A stretch of 64,000 nt of DNA from contig OX328132.1 in assembly GCA_946811695.1 (NCBI GenBank), positions 93,732,538 through 93,796,537 of the forward strand. Direction: 5' to 3'. The notes under the pieces were generated by a model. That model worked only from the letters and a program-made list of their open reading frames with translations. It had not been told where the DNA came from and made no database searches. Below are positions 8,799 to 20,930 of this stretch, in pieces; position 1 is the stretch's first letter; every line of letters begins with the position of its first letter. The position numbers and the translations under genes are program-made. This DNA is from Gonocerus acuteangulatus (Eukaryota; Arthropoda; Insecta; Hemiptera; Coreidae).

Positions 8799-9528
8799 TT
8801 AACTCCTAGAGTGCAGTTGACTACTGTACAAGTCACAGGAGGCCATGACCTGGGAGCAGATGATTCTTCTCAAGTCAGAGAGAGCTGTGCCCCTTGTGTT
8901 GCCGTCTAGCAGTTCTCGCTGTATTATGAGTTATAGCATTGAATGCGGATGACTTCTAGGCAAGTTCTGTTCTTGGTACTATCTAAGGGATTTTACAGGA
9001 ACTACCATTAGAATTAATGGCCCGACATTAGAATTAATTTAGGTGTCCTTTTTACTACATTTGTCGGGAAGACGAGCAATGGCCTTCATCTATCTGTCTG
9101 TACCTCGCCCTTCTCCGTAGTTATTTTGAACTGACCTTCCCTTTGTTTCCAAGAATGTCTTCATTTACCTTTTTCATACAGTACCATGCACTACAAATTA
9201 TTAAATTAAAATGATGTATAAAAAAAGTACATAGAAATGTAATGTAACATTGTACTTGTTTCCTTCTTCAAAAAGCACCACTACAAACTACTATTCAAAA
9301 CAGTGGTGGAATTAATAACCTTTTAAATAATATAAATGTATGAATATTGTAAATTTTTAAATAGTGAAAATATTTTCAATCCCGGTTACTTCTAGTCCAC
9401 AGCTCTCACCAAAAGGAGGATAGGAAAATAAAAATACAACGCTCAGAAAAGTTTCCTGCCCTCGGGGCAAGTATTGCGTGTGGGCTTACTGCACCTGATT
9501 GGTAGGCCCGATCAACTCTAAGGGTTAA
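8799..9528. mobile_element. Candidate piggyBac-like MITE (TTAA-bounded)
   Basis: The segment starts TTAACTCCTAGAG and its other end, read on the minus strand, starts TTAACCCTTAGAG. Eleven of the first 13 bases match as terminal inverted repeats, both ends carry TTAA, and both then continue with a TTGA-containing stretch. This is the pattern of piggyBac-type elements, which duplicate TTAA. No transposase can be read in the 730 bp. Confidence 0.4.
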
Positions 9529-10698
9529 GTTCTTCAATTTATAATTTCTAAGTTATTGAGGTTGGTGTCATCAAAGGCCACATTGATGCTGACAGGTTGC
9601 ATTTACCCAAAACATTTTTTTGAATTTATGTAGGCTGTATAAATATTCCTCTTACAAATGTGTAGGACATCTCCTCATGTAGTCTTTTGAGAAAAACAAT
9701 GGGATATACCACGAGAAGCTGTTGTCCTCAGGAATACTTGTGGGCTAAACATAAGAAAGTACCTTGTACTTTACGTTAGGCAATAACATTCCCATTGAAA
9801 TTACACTTTCCCTGGGTTGTTCACTCTTAGGAATAGAACATATACTTTTATTTTCTGGCAGACCAATAGGAAATCCATTCAAAGAACCTTCTCAATGTGC
9901 CAGCATTCTTCATTGTAGAGCTTGATCTCAAGATATAATAGACTATAATATATGTAGTATTGTATTTCACTCTTGAAATGGGTAATTATAGCTGTGCACT
10001 ATATAACCTAAATACAATTACTTCACACATCCTAACATTGAATGTGAAGTTTCATGAATTATAGAATATATTAAAATTGATTCCTACAAAACAATGATGC
10101 AAAAATTCTTGCTTGATCAATAGTGGCTGTACTAGAATCATTAGGGGCCTCCAAAATCATTAGGAGTGAAGTCTTATTCAGAGAATTTAAGAAATTTGAA
10201 AGTGCTGTATTTTCAGTAAAAAGGATATATAAATGGCTGCAATGGTATTTGTACAAAATATAAGATATTTATGTGAATGCTGGCATATGTTTTTACAAGT
10301 GTTTACAAATAATGTAAGCAGTAAGCTAAGTTTGGCCAATTTGTGCACCTCAATGGACAGAGTATCAATTCAAGCACCCTTTTGATAAGAAGAGTAAAAC
10401 GTGTAAGAACTTGGAAGGAAGGGTCATGGCAGCTTACCTGGACTGGAATATCTCCAGAATTAATCTGTAATACATGAAAAAAGGTTGGAAGATTGAGCAC
10501 CCTTGGTGGTGAATTCTACAGTAGGAAAAGCATTTATAGGTACTAAGCAAAGATGCTTACTTAAATTTTTAGTTGGAGAACAAATAGCCCAGAAAATTAA
10601 AGTAGCAATTTTAGCCTTACATACCAAGAAGGTGACTTCTATTTCAAAAGAAAAAGGAAGCCATCACCCCTATTTTGGTGTGACATAAATTTTAACCT
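9529..10698. other. Intron sequence, nothing recognised
   Basis: AT-rich. The small ORFs near 10071-10256, 10303-10500 and 10503-10688 show no domain; the last has a slight Lys-rich coding look but no homologue I can name. Confidence 0.4.
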
Positions 10699-10711
10699 GC
10701 TGGTTTATTTT

Positions 10712-10867
10712 ATTTATTTTTTTATAGTGCATCGACTCCTGGGGCAGCGAGGAATTTTCTCAACGAGCCGTGAGATGAGAAAATTCCTGTCGCCGGTGGA
10801 AATCGAACCCACCATCTCCCGCGCAGGAAACTAATGCGGGATCCCCTCTAGATCACAGGGAGACCCA
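10712..10867 (-). mobile_element. tRNA-derived SINE, family 2, copy 1
   Basis: On the minus strand a tRNA-like head (GGTCTCCCTGTGATCTAGAGG, then box B GGTGGGTTCGATTTCC) is followed by a body containing AGGAATTTTCTCA...TGAGAAAATTCCT and an A-rich tail. It is flanked by a 13-bp target duplication GCTGGTTTATTTT (10699-10711 and 10868-10880). A second copy is at 50139. Confidence 0.85.
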
Positions 10868-10880
10868 GCTGGTTTATTTT

Positions 10881-11894
10881 CTTAAAAATTAATAAATTCA
10901 ATTAAACGGGGCATAAAAGTATTTTTATATATTTATTGATCAATCAATCACCCATCCAAATCGTACAGTACGATTCTTCTCCACCAAGCTGTCATAACAG
11001 ACAGTAGCCTAGTGATCTTTTAATCCATTCAATGCGACACACGAGAATATTTGCTGGATAAATATGTTCATCGGAGGCGACGCCTGAGTATTCTCGCCAC
11101 AGCTGTATCTCTTGATTGCGAGCCCTCGAGCGTGTACAGAGCAATCTACCAGGAATGGGGGATAATTGCTGGTTTAACCCTTAACTGGTAATATACACAT
11201 TTTGAACGTTATAAGTACGTGCGTCTGTGAGATGTGTGCACGGAAAAAATATTCTTAGGGCATTTTTTTAGTGAAACTGTAAATAATAAAGGAGTAGCTT
11301 ATCATAATAATAAATAAAAATCATTTTCATTGCTACATTTAAAAATCACGTCTAAAAATAAGCTGTGGTTTCAAAATGAAGTAGAAAGAGAAAAATTGGG
11401 AAGAAAAGTAAGTAAACTTCGTTTTAAATGGTTATTTAGGTTTGCTGCGTACCTTAATTGTAGTAAATAAATTGTTTCAAGTAATACACGTCATCGTTCA
11501 CGTAAGATAAACATGAAAATGCACGTATTCAAGTACCTCTGGTTTAGCGGTGGTCGAGTCAAGTGCCGTCGAAGTGATGGTCATCCGGTTTTTATTGTTA
11601 ACAGTTCCGAAGATCTTGATGTATTTCCTTGACGCAATTTTATCAGTCTCCTCATCTCTTCCCCTATTAGAGCCTTTTATTTACTTTTATTTTTCATTAA
11701 AACAAATTTAATATTTATATTTTTATTAAGGACTTTTATATGCTATATAATTAGAAATTATATTTATTCATCTGCCAGAGGTAATTTTCACTTAGTATCC
11801 AGATATTTTTGTTACTTATTTTATACTGGTCAGTATTATTATTTTGATTTTAATTATTGCTATTTTGGTAAATATTTAGTTTGTGGTTTTTTAT
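10881..11894. other. Intron sequence with old repeat debris
   Basis: A GC-richer patch at about 11027-11190 contains ATTCAATGCGACACACGAGAA and ends near TTAACCCTTAAC, resembling one end of the TTAA-type elements elsewhere in the window. No protein-coding signal. Confidence 0.3.
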
Positions 11895-12235
11895 AATTAT
11901 TCGACAGTTCAGGTCTAGACTTGGTCGGGTGAACATCTCTCCTGGATCCGTTTTAAGCCGTGTACCTGTGTGCCTTTGTTTGTTTGTGTTTGGACAGTCT
12001 GGTGCCAGCTTTGGTCGAGAAGAAGCGGCTTCATTGAATGCTTAAGTGTCTTAAGTAGGTCAACAGTAATCCGGTGCAAGCTCGGTGACCCAAAGTGACC
12101 CCCCTTTGTACTCGCCAGAAAGGTACCCACACCTGCTGAGGAATTCTTTCCAGGTAATATTTTATTGCGCCTTAAATCGGTTTACGATCCTCCTGTACCA
12201 AAACAACAATTCTGCAATTTAAATATTTTAAAACT

Positions 12236-13369
12236 ATGGAGAATTTCGAAGAAAATGTGCGTTGAAGCCCAGAACCTAACTGTCGGGGAAAAATAACTCC
12301 ACAATATTTAATTATAAAAATTGAAGAAAACGGGAAAACATTTAACGATGTAAGTCCCTTCCAGACCAACAAGTGGATTTCTTCTTTTTCAAAAGAGATC
12401 AGTGTCAAGAAATTAAAAAAAATCGGCAGCCTATTCGTGCACTGTACAAATCCTCGCATCTGCGAACAACTTTTAGCCGCTAAAACCTTCCAAAACGTCA
12501 GAATTAGCGTCCTTCCCCATAGAACCCTGAATCAATCAAAAGGTGTGTTCTATTGTAGTGATCTACGTGGATTTACCGAAGAAGAAATCCACTAGGAAGT
12601 GTCGGAGCAAAACGTGCTAAAAATAAAAAGAATTGGAAATAACACCTCCTCTCTGTTTATTGCGACTTTCGGTACCCCTAGACTCCCGGAGAGGATCTAT
12701 ATCGGATACATAGCAGTACCTCTCCGACTTTATGTACCTCCGCCTCTAATATGCTACAGATGCGGATGTCTTGGGCACCATAAGGCTACCTGTAAAAAGG
12801 ACCCCGTTTGCAGGAAATGTGCTCAACCGCTGCACGAAAACGAATGCACAACAACAAAGTGCGTCCTTTGCGATGGTGACCATCGAACTTCTGTAAAATA
12901 CTGTCCAATTTACGCACAGGAATTCGAAATCAAGAAGATCATGGCGCTTCAGAAACTCAATTATAAGGAAGCGAAAAAAATCGTAATCGGGAAAGAACCT
13001 TACACCCAAGTAGCCGCCGAAAATCCCGCCAAATCAGACGAAATCAAAATCTTAACCCATATGATGATGCTGATGACTCAAAGAATTGAATTACTAGGAA
13101 ACCTCATCGCTAATCACATAGCAAATAAAGAAAATACCTCGCCCCCAGAACTTCAAACGAAACCAGACGAAGAGAAGAAGAAAACAGAAGAACCTCAGCC
13201 AATAGAACGAGAGTTTGACAAGACGAAGACAGAAAAGAAAAAGCCATCCTCAACAAATCTACGGAAAGACAAACATAGAGAACCAGAAAATGAAGAAGAA
13301 GAAGAGGAAAAAATTCTAAGTGGAAATGCCAACACAACCCCCAGGAAAGGATACAAGGGGAAAAAATAG
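12236..13369 (+). pseudogene. ORF1 (Gag-like, zinc-knuckle) of the I-type LINE, two in-frame stops
   Basis: The frame from ATG 12236 to the stop at 13367 encodes the nucleic-acid-binding ORF1 protein, which coats the LINE RNA. An N-terminal RNA-binding-like domain is followed by a cysteine block at 12750-12905: CYRCGCLGHHKATC (a perfect CCHC), CRKCAQPLHENEC and CVLCDGDHRTSVKYC, as in jockey/I ORF1 proteins. The tail is Lys/Glu-rich. TGA at 12263 and TAG at 12593 interrupt it; the open part after the second stop starts at 12599. Frame is otherwise preserved, so decay is by point mutation only. Confidence 0.85.
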
Positions 13370-13721
13370 AGTATGATAGGCCTAAAAGACGGTAAACTTA
13401 ATGTAAATATGTATTTTGATTTATTTATTCATTTTATTTTTTATTTATTTTCTTTTTGTTTTTTCTCTTTTCTCACTCTTCGTCTTAATAACCCCTTCCT
13501 ATTTAGTATGATCTATCAAAGCACAATCAATAGCTCTCCCTTTATCTCCTTTTTAAGAGTAAATCTATCTGCCCTAATCAGACCATACGGAAATAACCAT
13601 ATTTCTGCACTCTTTTCTATTAATTACCCAAACCAAAGCGATTTAGTCTCATTTTTGGCCATAAATCACAATCTTTCGCTGCTTAATATTAGAGTTTTCC
13701 TATTCAAACATATATACTCTC
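13370..13721. other. ORF1-ORF2 spacer of the I-type LINE
   Basis: A 352-bp T-rich spacer. A 132-codon frame at 13373-13771 crosses it, but its Phe/Leu-rich composition reflects the base bias rather than a protein. Confidence 0.6.
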
Positions 13722-16700
13722 ATGTCTGTACTGCAATGGAACATAAACGGATTTTTCAGGCATTTAGGTGATCTGAGGTCTCTTTTACACTGTAACCAAA
13801 TAGAAATCCTGGCTTTACAGGAAACACACTTACAACCCGGTAAGACTGCCAGCTTACATGGCTACAAACTCTATAGAAGAGATTACTCCTTGGGTGGTAG
13901 GGCATGTGGTGGAGTAGCAATATTCGTAGCTGATAGTATTCACAGTGAAGTTATTTCATTGAGAACTACTATTCAGGCGGTAGCTGTCTCAGTTCATCTC
14001 CCTTCTCGCCTCACGGTCTGTTCTGTTTATCTTCCACCAAACGAACCATTAGATACTCAGGAAATACGGAACCTACTCAGTCAGTTACCAAGTCCTTTGC
14101 TATTTTTAGGAGATATGAACGCCTTAAGCCTTATGTGGCATTCATCCAGAAATAATAGCAAAGGGACAAAACTTCAACACATATTTGAACAATTTGACTT
14201 GCTATCCCTTAACACTGACAGACCAACACACTTATGCACAAGAACAGGTACACTATCACACATAGACGTGTCATTATGCACCCCGTCATTATACACTCGC
14301 TTCACATGGGATGTGGATCGAGATCCTCACGGTAGCGATCACTTCCCAATCCAAATTAAACAATCAACACCTCCTCCCAGCTTTAATTCTGCTAAAAGGT
14401 ATAACACGAAAAAAGCAGATTGGGACACATACAAGGACATTATAACAGACAAACTTAAAAACACACAAGTAAACACCATACAAGAACTAAACAATTTAAT
14501 TATTTCAGCTGCTGACCTCACCATTCCACAAACAACAGAAAACTATAAAAAACCACCCGTTCCTTGGTGGAATGATGAATGTAGGCAGGCCGTGAAGGAT
14601 AGAAGGAAAGCACTCAATTTATTCAATAGAAATCCATCCGATGTAAACCTCCAAAATTACAAACATAAAAAAGCAAAAGCACAATGGACAATAAGGAATA
14701 GTAAAAGGAAATGCTGGGTGGACTTTTTATCAAATATTAACAGACACACTTCACAACATGACATATGGACTAAAATAAATCAAATAAGACATAAAAAATA
14801 CAAACCACCGATACCTGGACTCAAAGTTAACAACTCCATCATAACCGACCAGACAAACATCAGCAATATCCTAGGGAATCATTTCGCCTCAATATCTAGC
14901 AATCGTAATTATACAGCAGAATTCCTGCAACACAAATTACAGAATGAAAATACATTGATACCAATAGACCACAATTACGATCACCCCTTAAATGACCCAA
15001 TAACCGTAGACGAACTCAGACTTGCACTATCTACTGTACACTCAAGTTCTCCTACACCTAAGCCTGACAGAATTACTTATGAAATGATTAAACATTTACC
15101 CAGCATTTCATTCAAAACCCTCCTAGACATTTACAACGAAATCTTCCAGAGTGGTAACTATCCTCTTTTCTGGAATGAGAGTATAGTGGTACCTATCTTA
15201 AAACCAGGTAAAGATGGTGACTTACCCACTAGCTACCGTCCGATTTTATTGACAAACCCTGGTTGCAAACTACTCGAAAAGATAGTAAATAAAAGGCTGT
15301 TATGGTTTTTAGAAGCAAATAAATTACTGTCACCCTACCAGTGTGGTTTTAGAAATCAACATTCCACAATGCACCATATCGCCAAAGTAGAAAGCGATAT
15401 ATTAAACGCTTTCCTAAACAAAGAATCTTTACTAGCCGTCTCCCTAGATCTAGAGAAAGCCTACGACACCGTATGGAGAAGGCTTATCATATCACAGCTG
15501 GTAGATTGGGGTGTCCAGGGCAAAATACTGCAATACCTCAGTAACTATCTATCTCAAAGAAAATTCAGAGTGAGGGTAGGTACTGCTCTTTCAGATTTCT
15601 TTGTTCAAGAAAATGGAGTGCCCCAAGGAGGTGTTCTGAGCACAACCTTATTCAATATTGCTATGAATTCTGTCCATCAGTGTATCACCCCAGGAGTAAA
15701 ATTTTGCATGTATGCTGACGATCTACTTATATACAGCTCATCCAAACGAATTCACACCGCTGAACAACACATACAAAGTACACTTACAGAATTAGAAAAG
15801 TGGAGTGGTAAAACGGGTTTCAGGTTTTCCAGAGACAAAACAAAATATATTGTTTTTACAAGGAAAAGAAATCTTCCAGCCCCCCACCTTACAGTACACC
15901 AAGCACACATTCAACATACAGAAACACTCAAATTCCTCGGACTAACACTGGACAAAAAATTAACGTGGTTGCCCCATTTGAAAGAGCTCCTTAAAAAATC
16001 CAAAAATTCTTGGATTTTTTTAAGAGTTCTCAGTAGCACAAAATGGGGAGCTGACAAATTTACGATGCTTACTCTGTACCGGTCTTTTACCAGATCGCTT
16101 CTAGATTACGGATGTATAGCTTATTCTTCTGCCAGCCCAACCACCTTGAAACTACTTGACACAATACAAAACACAGCACTAAGAATTGTCAGCGGTGCAT
16201 TTTGATCAAGCCCAGCAGAAAGCTTATGTGACGAAACTGGTGAACCTCCACTGCAGTACAGACGTCGAATGATATGTAATAAATTCGTATTGAAATGTAA
16301 AGCTATTGGAACGCCATGCGTCACTGAGTTTTTATATAACCAATACTCCGAAAAATACACCGAAAGAAACGTTAAGCAAAAGCCACTCTCATTACGAACT
16401 AAAGACAATCACAGCGACCTAACTCTCTTCCAAACACCTGTTCACACAAATAACATTACTGACATACCTCCATGGCGATTGAAAAACCTTAAACTAGACT
16501 TAACACTGACAAAATACAAAAAATCAGACCCAACTTCTTCGACACACTACAAAAACGTATTCAACTCCCTGTTCAGGCAAAATAACAACACTCATTACAT
16601 ATTTACGGACGGATCAAAAACTAACTACGGGACTGGTGCTGCCGCCATCACAAGAAACGAATCCTATCACATAAGATTACCCGATCACACTTCTGTATAC

Positions 16701-17375
16701 ACAGCAGAACTACACGCAATCCTTTTAGCACTCAAAAACATTGAAGATACAGACACGGACGACATAACAATATGCACTGACTCATTAAGTTCCTTACACT
16801 CAATGAAAAACATTTACAGCACACACCCTATTGTCATAGAGATTTTTACACAATTATTCCGACTACAAACAAAGAACAGACATATCACTATGTTTTGGTT
16901 ACCTGGACACGAAGGGATTTCACAGAGCACTACAGTAGACTTACTAGCGAAAACTGCAACTCAAAGACCTACACCTGACCTGAACAAAATGACAGCAACT
17001 GACCTATGCAAACTAGCTGAAAATAAGACAGTAAATGACTGGCTGACAGAATGGACAAACTCTCAAAGCAAACTGCGGGAAATAAAAAATACAATAAGAA
17101 CCTGGTCAAGAGAAAACCTAACAAGACGAGACCAAGTTATTATTACGAGACTTCGCTTAGGACACAGTTTACTAACGCACTCCTATCTAATGGAACGACA
17201 AGACAGACCTGTATGCGCATGTTGTAACGAGACATTAACAGTTAAACACATACTTACTGACTGCAGATTACGAGACAACCTAACAATCCCTCACGACTTA
17301 CTTGCCGAAAATAGTCCACATATTAACACCATACTAACTCACTTAAAGATAATCAACCTATATTCAAAAATTTAG
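13722..17375 (+). pseudogene. ORF2 (endonuclease, reverse transcriptase, RNase H) of the I-type LINE, one in-frame TGA
   Basis: A 1217-codon frame, broken only by TGA at 16203-16205. The endonuclease has QWNINGF, LQETHLQ, GDMNAL and GSDHFPI, the metal and phosphate-contacting residues of the AP-endonuclease fold. The reverse transcriptase has SYRPILLTN, GVPQGGVLS and the catalytic YADD near codon 663. RNase H follows from about codon 960 (FTDGSK, TAELHA, TDSLSSL, the D-E-D set). The C-terminus carries a Cys/His cluster, CACCNE...HILTDC. The TGA sits where a CGA Arg is plausible, a simple CpG change. It drives target-primed reverse transcription in the nucleus when intact. Confidence 0.92.
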
Positions 17376-17843
17376 CCCTATCTCCAATTTACCTCCTAAA
17401 GTTAATTTAAAATAATGAACGAAATAGGTTTTATAATAGCCTTCCTCCTCTGAGGAGTCCACACTTCCCTGGGAGACAGCCCGAACGGGAAGCGAATTAA
17501 GTTAATTAACCTAGATTTAAAAACAAAGCCCTATCTCCAATATAATCTTACCTCTTCTACCCCCCCCCCCCCCAACGTGTTTTTTTTTTTTTTTTTTCCT
17601 CCTTCACACTCTATTTAATATCTATTATATTACCGTATTGTTATTGTGAAATATATTATATAAAACATGTTATTGTTATTATTAATTAGCTCACTAATGT
17701 ACTAGCTATACTCATAAAATGTACTGACTTGTTATATACACAATGTGCAAAAAGTATTTTATTTTGTAATATCTTGATGTATGTTAAAGAGCAAGTCGCC
17801 AAAAGTTGCGAAACTCTTAATAAATAAATATCCAAAAAAAAAA
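17376..17843 (+). other. 3' UTR and A tail of the I-type LINE
   Basis: Holds a C run followed by a T run at 17560-17597, then AATAAATAAATATCC and an A tract of 13 or more. No ORF. Confidence 0.75.
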
Positions 17844-17853
17844 AATTATTCGA

Positions 17854-20800
17854 ATGTAATTAGTATTTGTATATTGTATGTTCCATCCACTTCCTTTTTC
17901 TCTTCCATCAGTTCCACACCCAACAACTTCTTCCTGAGTTTAGTTTTCCATTAATCCCCATCATGACTAATGTCCTGATATCCTGTCACGTTAACGCCCA
18001 ATCCCTTCTTGCACACTACGATGCATTCCTTCTCTATTTTAACGAAAATTTTCATCATATTATAGCTGTTACGGAAACCTGGCTCAAACCTTTTATCCCT
18101 TCCTCTCGAGTTTCCCTTCCCAACCATACCCTCTTACGTCATGACAGAGAAGACAGAACAGGAGGAGGTGTCGGCCTCTTTGTTCATGATAGTTTAAAGT
18201 CTAAAATCCTTTTTCTTTCACCTCCGTCTGATCTTCCTCACCTTGAGTATATTTTTGCCGAGATATCAACGTCTTCTTCACCTCTCCTCTTTTCCGTTGT
18301 ATATCGTCCTCCCCGTGTGCCATATGACCAATCTTTTGAAACCTTCCTTTATCAGTTAGTCCCCTGTTATTCCCATGTAATTCTTGCTGGTGACTTCAAT
18401 ACCAATCTTCTTGTCGAATCCCCTGACGTTACCTACCTTTCTGAACTATTCTTTTCACTTAATCTTTTTGTGGTTCCCTATTCACCTACCCATCACACCC
18501 AGTCCTCTGATATCTGGCTTGATCTCTTTATCCTGGACTCCTAGGATAAACTCCTCGCCTCATCTCAACACCCTGTGCCCTTCCTTTCTTCTCATGATCT
18601 TATTCAAATAACTTTTGTTTTACTTATCCCTACTATCACAAACAAATTCTTTACGTTTTGTAACCTTAATTCTCTGTCCTTTGAACAATTAGAACCTGAT
18701 TTAGAAAACTTTCCTTACGATTCCATTTATTCCTCTGACTCCATAGATGACATGGTTAACTCCTTAACTCATCACCTCCACTCCCTTTTAGATTCCCATG
18801 CTCCTCTTCAAACCCGCCGGTTCAACCGTCCTCCTGCTCCCTGGCTTACACCCGAGCTCAAATCATTAATAAAAAGAAGAGAAGCAGCGAGAAGAAAATT
18901 TAGACGGACCCGTCTTCCTCAAGATTACTCCTCCTACAAATACCTGCGTAACCTCACCCAATCCTCCATCCGTCGAGCTAAGTCCCTCTACGTCCACCAA
19001 TCCCTATCCAATGCTCCTGACTCTAAAACAAAATGGTCAATCCTTCGTAAACTTTCCCTTTGCAAAACTAACCGTCCTTGCTCTATCTCAGTATCCCCTG
19101 ATGTTCTTAATGCTCACTTTGTATCTTCTCCCTCAGTCATATCCAGTCCTCCTATACCTTCCAAACTACCTTTTAATTCCAACAACTTCTACTTCTCCTA
19201 TATTACCCCAGAAGATCTTCTAACCGCGGTCCTTCAATCCCGAACCAATGACTACAGTCCAGACTCTGTTCCCGTTAATCTGATTAAGGCCTGCTTACCC
19301 GCAATCCTGCCTATCCTTCTCCACATATACAACTATTCCCTTCAAAACTCGACTTTTCCTTCTCAATGGAAAACAGCGTTGGTTCGCCCTCTTAACAAAA
19401 TATCAAACCCCTGCTCTCCGAAGGATTTTTGTCCTATCTCCCTTCTATCCAATATTTCCAAACCTTTAGAGCGCCTGGTCCAATCTCAAGTATCCAACCA
19501 CCTTGAACAAAATAATCTCCTTAACCCTCTCCAGTCTGGCTTCCGTCCGTCATACTCCACTCAATCAGCGCTCATAAAAATCACCCATGACATTCAAACT
19601 GCCATAGATAACCAACAGCTCACTATTCTAGTTCTCCTAGATTTTTCAAAAGCATTTGATACCGTAGACCATCAAATCCTCCTCACCAAACTCCAATCTC
19701 TTTCCTTTTCCAACAGTGCCATTAGCTGGTTCCAATCCTTTCTATCCAATCGATCCCAATACGTGGTCATCCCCGACAGCAATCCTTCTAGCCCTCTTCC
19801 TCTTTCCCGTGGTGTACCCCAGGGCTCCTCGTTATCCCCAACTCTATTTTCTGTTTACATCAATGATCTTCCTCTTTCCATAGTTCATTCCAAGTTTCAT
19901 CTTTACGCTGACGATACCCAAATCTACCTATCCTTTAAGCCCTCTTTGCTACGAGATGCTGTAGACAAGCTGCAAGTAGATCTTAATAACATCAATGCTT
20001 GGGCCGCAGCTAATAAGCTTTCCCTGAATCCAGACAAATCCAAAGCCATTGTTATAGGCTCCCAATCCCTCATAAGTTCTACTTCACCTTTTCCAGCCCT
20101 TTACCTTAACAGCATCCCTATAAAATATTGTAAAACAGTTAAAAATCTTGGGATCATATTTGATCAGAACCTTTCCTGGAAAAATCATATTTCCCAAATT
20201 TCCTGTCGGTCCATATTTATCCCGAGACAGCTCAACCTCTCCCGCCATCTCCTGCCAACAAAGACCCGTCAACTCCTCGTAACTTCCCTATTATTCCCCC
20301 AGTTTGACTATGGTTGTTTGGTGTACGGTGGACTTTCTGGCGATCTCGAGGCAAAACTCAAACGCCTCATGAACTGTTTCATTCGTTTTATCCTCGGGAT
20401 CCCCAGAGACTCCCACATATCACATTTCTACCAGGAGCTAAATTGGCTATTCCCTCTTTATCGTCGTCAGTACTTCCTCGGCTCAGTCCTTTACCAAGTA
20501 ATTCAATCCCGTAGACCTTCTTATATTTTTCAACTTCTTAAATTTAAATCCTCGGTTCACTCCCGTAACACCCAATCTCGTCCTTCCGATCTTTATATTC
20601 CTTCCCACCGAACAGCAATATTCGAAAAATCATTCGTCACCCGTGCCAACTCGCTATGGAATTCCTTGCCTTCATTTGTCCGCCATTCTACCAACCTAGA
20701 AACCTTTAAATCCCGACTCTTCCACCACCTTCTATCCCTCCAAGTTTTACCCAACCCCTAGTCTATATTGAAGCTGTACACTATATATTGATACTGATAG

Positions 20801-20930
20801 CATTTATAAGTTTTTAAGTTTATACGTACAATTCAAAATTATTTTGTAATTTCAAAATTATTCCTATGGGACTTCTGTCCCGGAATAAGAATAAAACTTT
20901 TCATTCATTCATTCATTCAAAATGATGATT
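17854..20930 (+). mobile_element. 5'-truncated CR1/L2-like LINE
   Basis: Starts at or soon after 17854, directly right of the I-type LINE target duplication, and ends in a CATT/ATTC microsatellite (TTCATTCATTCATTCATTC, about 20910-20930), the usual 3' end of CR1/L2-type LINEs. Only ORF2 is present; ORF1 is missing. The + strand is strikingly pyrimidine-rich throughout. No target duplication could be identified. Confidence 0.8.
17867..20761 (+). pseudogene. ORF2 (endonuclease and reverse transcriptase) of a CR1/L2-like LINE, one in-frame TAG
   Basis: A single frame from 17867 to 20761 broken only by TAG at 18542-18544. The protein proper probably starts at MTNVLISCHVNAQSL (17963). Endonuclease motifs: HVNAQSL, VTETWLK, GGGVGLF, AGDFNTN. 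The SDH region falls near the stop and is degraded. Reverse transcriptase motifs: FCPISLLSN, LDFSKAFDTVDH, GVPQGSSLSP and the catalytic YADD at about codon 680, then the thumb (LNLSRHLLPTKTRQLL). There is no RNase H. The C-terminal LFHHLLSL tail is typical of CR1/L2/Kiri-type proteins. Without the stop it would be close to intact. Confidence 0.9.

Larger units (their letters stand above)
11905..17843 (+). mobile_element. Full-length I-type LINE (5.94 kb)
   Basis: A complete non-LTR retrotransposon in the same orientation as the host gene. It starts CAGTTCAGGTC, has a 331-bp 5' UTR, ORF1 (12236-13369), ORF2 with endonuclease, reverse transcriptase and RNase H (13722-17375), a 3' UTR and an A tail. 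It is flanked by the direct repeat AATTATTCGA at 11895-11904 and 17844-17853 (the leading As are ambiguous with the tail). Having an RNase H after the RT places it in the I/R1/LOA group rather than Jockey proper. Two stops in ORF1 and one in ORF2 make this copy dead as it stands. Confidence 0.9.

Noticed and set aside
13373..13771. Third ORF in the I-type LINE
   Set aside because: Phe/Leu-rich translation of a T-rich spacer overlapping the ORF2 start.
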